Shown piece after piece: positions 61,219 through 64,000 of a DNA stretch of 64,000 nucleotides. The stretch comes from Candidatus Nanoarchaeia archaeon (lineage in GTDB: Archaea > Nanobdellota > Nanobdellia > Pacearchaeales > GW2011-AR1). The position numbers and the translations under genes are program-made. The stretch is from assembly GCA_028718805.1 (NCBI GenBank), contig JAQUKY010000004.1:1-64000 (forward strand). The letters run 5' to 3'. Within the stretch, counting starts at the first letter, position 1. Each line of letters begins with the position of its first letter. Below the pieces are notes generated by a model. That model was not told the DNA's origin and ran no database searches. It worked only from the letters and a program-made list of their open reading frames with translations.

Positions 61219-61737
61219 CTATTTTCTCTGGCTTCCTGCCCATAGCTGGGCAATCTCACATTTTTCATATACTATTGTGTCAAATTCAACTCTGCAAAGA
61301 GCAACAAAACTGTGAATCCTATTGTCATTTGAGGAATTTTTATTATAAACCTCAAAAATGTCGCAATTAGGGTAATTTTCAATTGTGCATTTTATCATTT
61401 CACTTTCTCTTTTGTTGAATCCAGAATATTTTAATACACTCAGGCTCGTGAATGGCCAATAGCTTTCAAAGCTTTTCTTTCCAATCAATGCCATTAATTT
61501 ATCTTCGTCTACGCAGTTTGGCCTGTTTCCTGTGCAGACAAACTCTGCTGTTCCAGCAAGATTTGAAATAGCAGATAAAGTTTTAGCTTCTTCATTTTGG
61601 GTAGCAGATTCATGCAGATTCCTGAATATAATTGAAGCAGCAAATAAACCGACTAGAACAAAAAATAAGATTATTGCAACAAGCATAAATGCCATTTCCT
61701 GAATTTTCAACTGACCTTTTTTTGATTTCATTTTCAT
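61219..61737 (-). CDS. Pilin-like membrane protein (cluster member 2)
   Basis: 172 residues from the ATG at 61737 (MKMKSKKGQLK), two bases after the stop of the preceding gene; an upstream start at 61779 would overlap it by 41 bases. The N-terminal helix (AFMLVAIILFFVLVGLFAA) is followed by an outer domain with several cysteines (FVCTGNRPNC, MIKCTIENYPNC). Related in layout to member 1. Confidence 0.65.
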   Translation of the reverse strand: MKMKSKKGQLKIQEMAFMLVAIILFFVLVGLFAASIIFRNLHESATQNEEAKTLSAISNLAGTAEFVCTGNRPNCVDEDKLMALIGKKSFESYWPFTSLSVLKYSGFNKRESEMIKCTIENYPNCDIFEVYNKNSSNDNRIHSFVALCRVEFDTIVYEKCEIAQLWAGSQRK

Positions 61738-61738
61738 T

Positions 61739-62695
61739 TTAATATAATTTGCAGACAGCAATTTGATTTTGCATGTCAATGCTCTTCGCAGTTTTTGATA
61801 ATGAATTAATCTTGTTACTAATCTCCATAGTTTTATCTTTAGCAGTATCCTGCATACTGACTAAATCAAGTTCAGGATTTGAACCGCAATTTTTTAATTC
61901 AAGGAGATTTGCTTTCTCAATATAAACTCCTGCTAATTCAGAAAATTTCTTCATTAATCTTTCAGCATTGCACTCGTAAATTTCAGGAGAGGAAAAAATT
62001 GCGGCATATAATAAATTATCATAGTAATATAAATCTTTATCCTGATTAGAGACTTTTCCATAATCATACGGACTATCACATGAAAAACCCTCACATAATC
62101 CATATACAGAAATGTTGCATTCATTTTCAAAACAGACATTTATGCCTGTGCAGTTTTTATCATCTGAGTTTTCTGCAAAATAAATGTTTTTCAAATTTAA
62201 ATTTTTAATTTTATCTTTAATATCATTTGGTGTCTGATAGAAGCAATATTTTTTTCCAGAAATCATAATTAAATCATCTATTTTAAAAGGCATTTTAAAA
62301 GGCATGGAAAATAAATATAGGTTCTTGCCTTCTATAACATTTTCTGCAAAAATATATTTCATGCTGCTGATTTCCCCGCCTTTTTCACCCCACTTCCCAA
62401 AAATTTTTTCAGAAAATGCAAGTGCTTGCTTTCCAAAAGTTCCAATGCTGTTGCAGGTAAAATACGTCCTCATGTCTTTTGCAAAATCAACTTGTTCAGA
62501 TTTCAAAGAAGCTAATCCTGGCCTTGCAGGATCAAGGAGAGTCTCAATTTTAGCAGCAGTTTCAGTATTAATTTGATATTCCCCAGTATTAATGACTCTA
62601 GTAGTTGCATAAATAGCAATAAATAAGATTATGGCTCCTACAATAATTGCAAATATCCAGTTAAAAGACATTTCAAATCCCTTTTTATTTTCCAT
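61739..62695 (-). CDS. Pilin-like membrane protein (cluster member 3)
   Basis: 318 residues: a short leader, the hydrophobic helix (NWIFAIIVGAIILFIAIYA) and an outer domain with many cysteines (DDKNCTGINVCFENECNI, YGLCEGFSC). The next gene starts just after the stop, so the two are coupled. Interspersed leader element h lies about 100 bases upstream. Function likely surface-structure assembly; exact role unknown. Confidence 0.65.
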   Translation of the reverse strand: MENKKGFEMSFNWIFAIIVGAIILFIAIYATTRVINTGEYQINTETAAKIETLLDPARPGLASLKSEQVDFAKDMRTYFTCNSIGTFGKQALAFSEKIFGKWGEKGGEISSMKYIFAENVIEGKNLYLFSMPFKMPFKIDDLIMISGKKYCFYQTPNDIKDKIKNLNLKNIYFAENSDDKNCTGINVCFENECNISVYGLCEGFSCDSPYDYGKVSNQDKDLYYYDNLLYAAIFSSPEIYECNAERLMKKFSELAGVYIEKANLLELKNCGSNPELDLVSMQDTAKDKTMEISNKINSLSKTAKSIDMQNQIAVCKLY

Positions 62696-62794
62696 CTTTT
62701 TTGTTTGTTGTTTATCTTATCTATAAGGTTATACTCTTATACGCTTGGGCTTTTGTTCTCGTGACATTTTAGTATTTTTTATTACTGATTTCGT

Positions 62795-62885
62795 TTTTGG
62801 TAGTCTGTTAAATGATTTTAAGATTTGCAGATGAGAAGATTAAGCTTGAGATTATATTTATTCAGCTTTGGAATCTCACATCCAT
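62795..62885 (-). repeat. Interspersed leader element (copy h)
   Basis: On the minus strand: CTCAAGCTTAATCTTCTCAT, then CTGCAAATCTTAAAATCATT and TAACAGACTACCAAAAACG. It lies in the 243-base gap between two pilin-like genes. The upstream part can pair with the CTCATC core. Confidence 0.5.
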
Positions 62886-62938
62886 ATTATCTAGTTTTTT
62901 TATTATTGATTAGTTTAAGTTCTGTTTAATTTTTTATC

Positions 62939-63466
62939 TTAAGACAACTTAACTAGCCCCTCATTAAATTCCTTATTGATCTTAATTGTAATTTTCCCTT
63001 TTTTAACAGGAATGCAGTAGGGATTTTTTGATTCAGTCATTTGATTTATATCAAGATGTTTTATATTTGCAAAAGGCGTGTCGCATGATTTTTCAATTGG
63101 ATACAAAAACATATTGCCTTTTGAAAATTCATAGAGCATTATGTCAGAATAAATATCCCTTTCTGCATCTTCTCCTCTGAAAGGATTGGAAAGATTTGCA
63201 AAACAAACATAATCTAAATTTGAAGGAAGCGAATAAGGAACATTTCCAGGATCTGTAAATTTGTCAGAATTCCATGCCTTGTCAACATTAGTTTGTATAT
63301 CCTCCTTAAACATGCTAATCTGCGCGCATTTTTTCAAATCCAAAAAGTGAGTTATAGCGATTATGGCAACAGCTAAAATAAAAACAATTAAGATAATTGA
63401 AAATATCACGCCAAAACTCATTCCAAAAACCTGCTGTGCTTTCTTGTTATTTCCTCTTTTGTTCAT
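62939..63466 (-). CDS. Pilin-like membrane protein (cluster member 4)
   Basis: 175 residues: basic N-terminus (about 12 residues), a hydrophobic helix (GVIFSIILIVFILAVAIIAI) and an outer domain with cysteines (LKKCAQ, DYVCFAN, KSCDTPF, NPYCIP). Similar in build to members 1-3. Interspersed element i precedes it at 63511-63576. Confidence 0.65.
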   Translation of the reverse strand: MNKRGNNKKAQQVFGMSFGVIFSIILIVFILAVAIIAITHFLDLKKCAQISMFKEDIQTNVDKAWNSDKFTDPGNVPYSLPSNLDYVCFANLSNPFRGEDAERDIYSDIMLYEFSKGNMFLYPIEKSCDTPFANIKHLDINQMTESKNPYCIPVKKGKITIKINKEFNEGLVKLS

Positions 63467-63510
63467 AAGAGTAATATAATTAGAGAATATTTAAAACTTG
63501 CTTAAACTCT

Positions 63511-63576
63511 TCTAGAATCTATTAAACGATTTTAAGCCTTGCAGATGAGCAGATTAAGTTTTTGCTTCTCATGCAT
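63511..63576 (-). repeat. Interspersed leader element (copy i)
   Basis: On the minus strand: GCATGAGAAGC, then CTTAATCTGCTCATCTGC, AAGGCTTAAAATCGTTTAAT and AGATTCTAG, ending about 45 bases before the member 4 start. Confidence 0.5.
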
Positions 63577-63618
63577 AACTTTTATCGTTTTTATTTATTA
63601 TAGATTCATTAAAAAAAA

Positions 63619-64000
63619 TTACAACTCAACAACATTCTCGCCTAAATCAACAGGCTTTACAATTATAGAACATGTGTTTGGATTAGGCTGATTATCATAT
63701 TCATCCTTGCATCTTATATAATAATTCTGCATTTTCCATTCTGCATTATGAACTTCCTGGTTATCATAAGGCATTGCAATTCCATCCTTAATTTCAAAAT
63801 TACAGTCTTTTGCTGAATAAGTACAGATAGAATCCTCACTTGTGATTATTTTTAAGCTTCCTTCTTTGTAAACTCTTATAACACTTGGAGGAGTTCTGTC
63901 AACTTCAACATTGAATGTAGTTGAATCATAAGCAGCATTACCACCCAAATCAACACACTTGAAATAATACTTATAACTGCCTGATGTTAAATCCTGTCTT
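63619..64000 (-). CDS. C-terminal part of a larger surface protein (partial)
   Basis: The frame continues upstream across the window edge from a first in-window ATG at 63948; the readable part is about 126 residues. The pattern SGSYKYYFKCVDLGGNAA followed by VDRTPPSVIRVY is typical of extracellular Ig-like domains, with cysteines. It probably belongs to the same surface-protein cluster as the pilin-like genes. The N-terminus is outside the window. Confidence 0.7.
   Translation of the reverse strand, partial: RQDLTSGSYKYYFKCVDLGGNAAYDSTTFNVEVDRTPPSVIRVYKEGSLKIITSEDSICTYSAKDCNFEIKDGIAMPYDNQEVHNAEWKMQNYYIRCKDEYDNQPNPNTCSIIVKPVDLGENVVEL

Noticed and set aside
1..64000. CRISPR array
   Set aside because: No series of regularly spaced identical repeats was found; the repeats present are tandem 7-mers, one 54-bp pair and dispersed elements.

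Overview
The window is AT-rich archaeal DNA. It most likely comes from a small-genome DPANN archaeon of the Pacearchaeota/Woesearchaeota type, but no rRNA is present to fix the lineage. Archaeal markers are uL1, P0/uL10, P1, uL11, eL40, eL43, Spt5, SecE, Rpo12, prefoldin beta, aIF5A, Taw1, a Dph2-like protein, AMP phosphorylase and an S-layer protein. Many genes have a TATA-like box about 25 bases before the start codon, so leaderless transcripts look common. MetK is of the bacterial type.

Layout. 0-6.7 kb: transporter, AMP phosphorylase, a small K+ channel, a CBS protein, and adenosine deaminase with a lipoprotein. 6.86-12.80 kb: a small integrated element of unknown membrane proteins, a methyltransferase fragment and a tyrosine recombinase, inserted at the 3' end of tRNA-Ser(UGA). 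13-32 kb: mostly housekeeping genes. These include uL1-P0-P1, Taw1, a site-2 protease, eL40-aIF5A, FtsZ, SecE, Spt5-uL11, tRNA-Pro, eL43-Rpo12-prefoldin beta, SepF, a short Dph2-like protein, a surface protein and an archaeosortase-like protein. 32-42.5 kb: envelope genes (S-layer protein, other surface proteins, a glycosyltransferase) and MetK. 42.6-50.2 kb: a second integrated element at tRNA-Arg(GCG). It carries a recombinase, a putative PD-(D/E)XK nuclease, two adjacent GHKL ATPases followed by a 41-residue basic protein, an MNT-HEPN toxin-antitoxin-like pair, a possible structured RNA and a HAD phosphatase. It looks like a defence island. 50.2-64 kb: two KaiC/RecA-like proteins, a 2089-residue surface protein preceded by a ribbon-helix-helix gene with a palindromic operator, and a cluster of pilin-like membrane proteins.

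Two groups of non-coding sequence recur. One is a 110-bp sequence present twice without a mismatch. It looks like the degenerate 3' end of tnpB plus the right end of an IS200/IS605 element, and so like a solo omega-RNA scaffold. The other is a family of about nine 45-90 base intergenic elements. Most lie just upstream of genes, including uL1, Spt5, prefoldin beta, the site-2 protease and pilin-like genes, and several can fold into a hairpin followed by a conserved tail. All functional statements come from reading the sequence by eye; no database search was possible.
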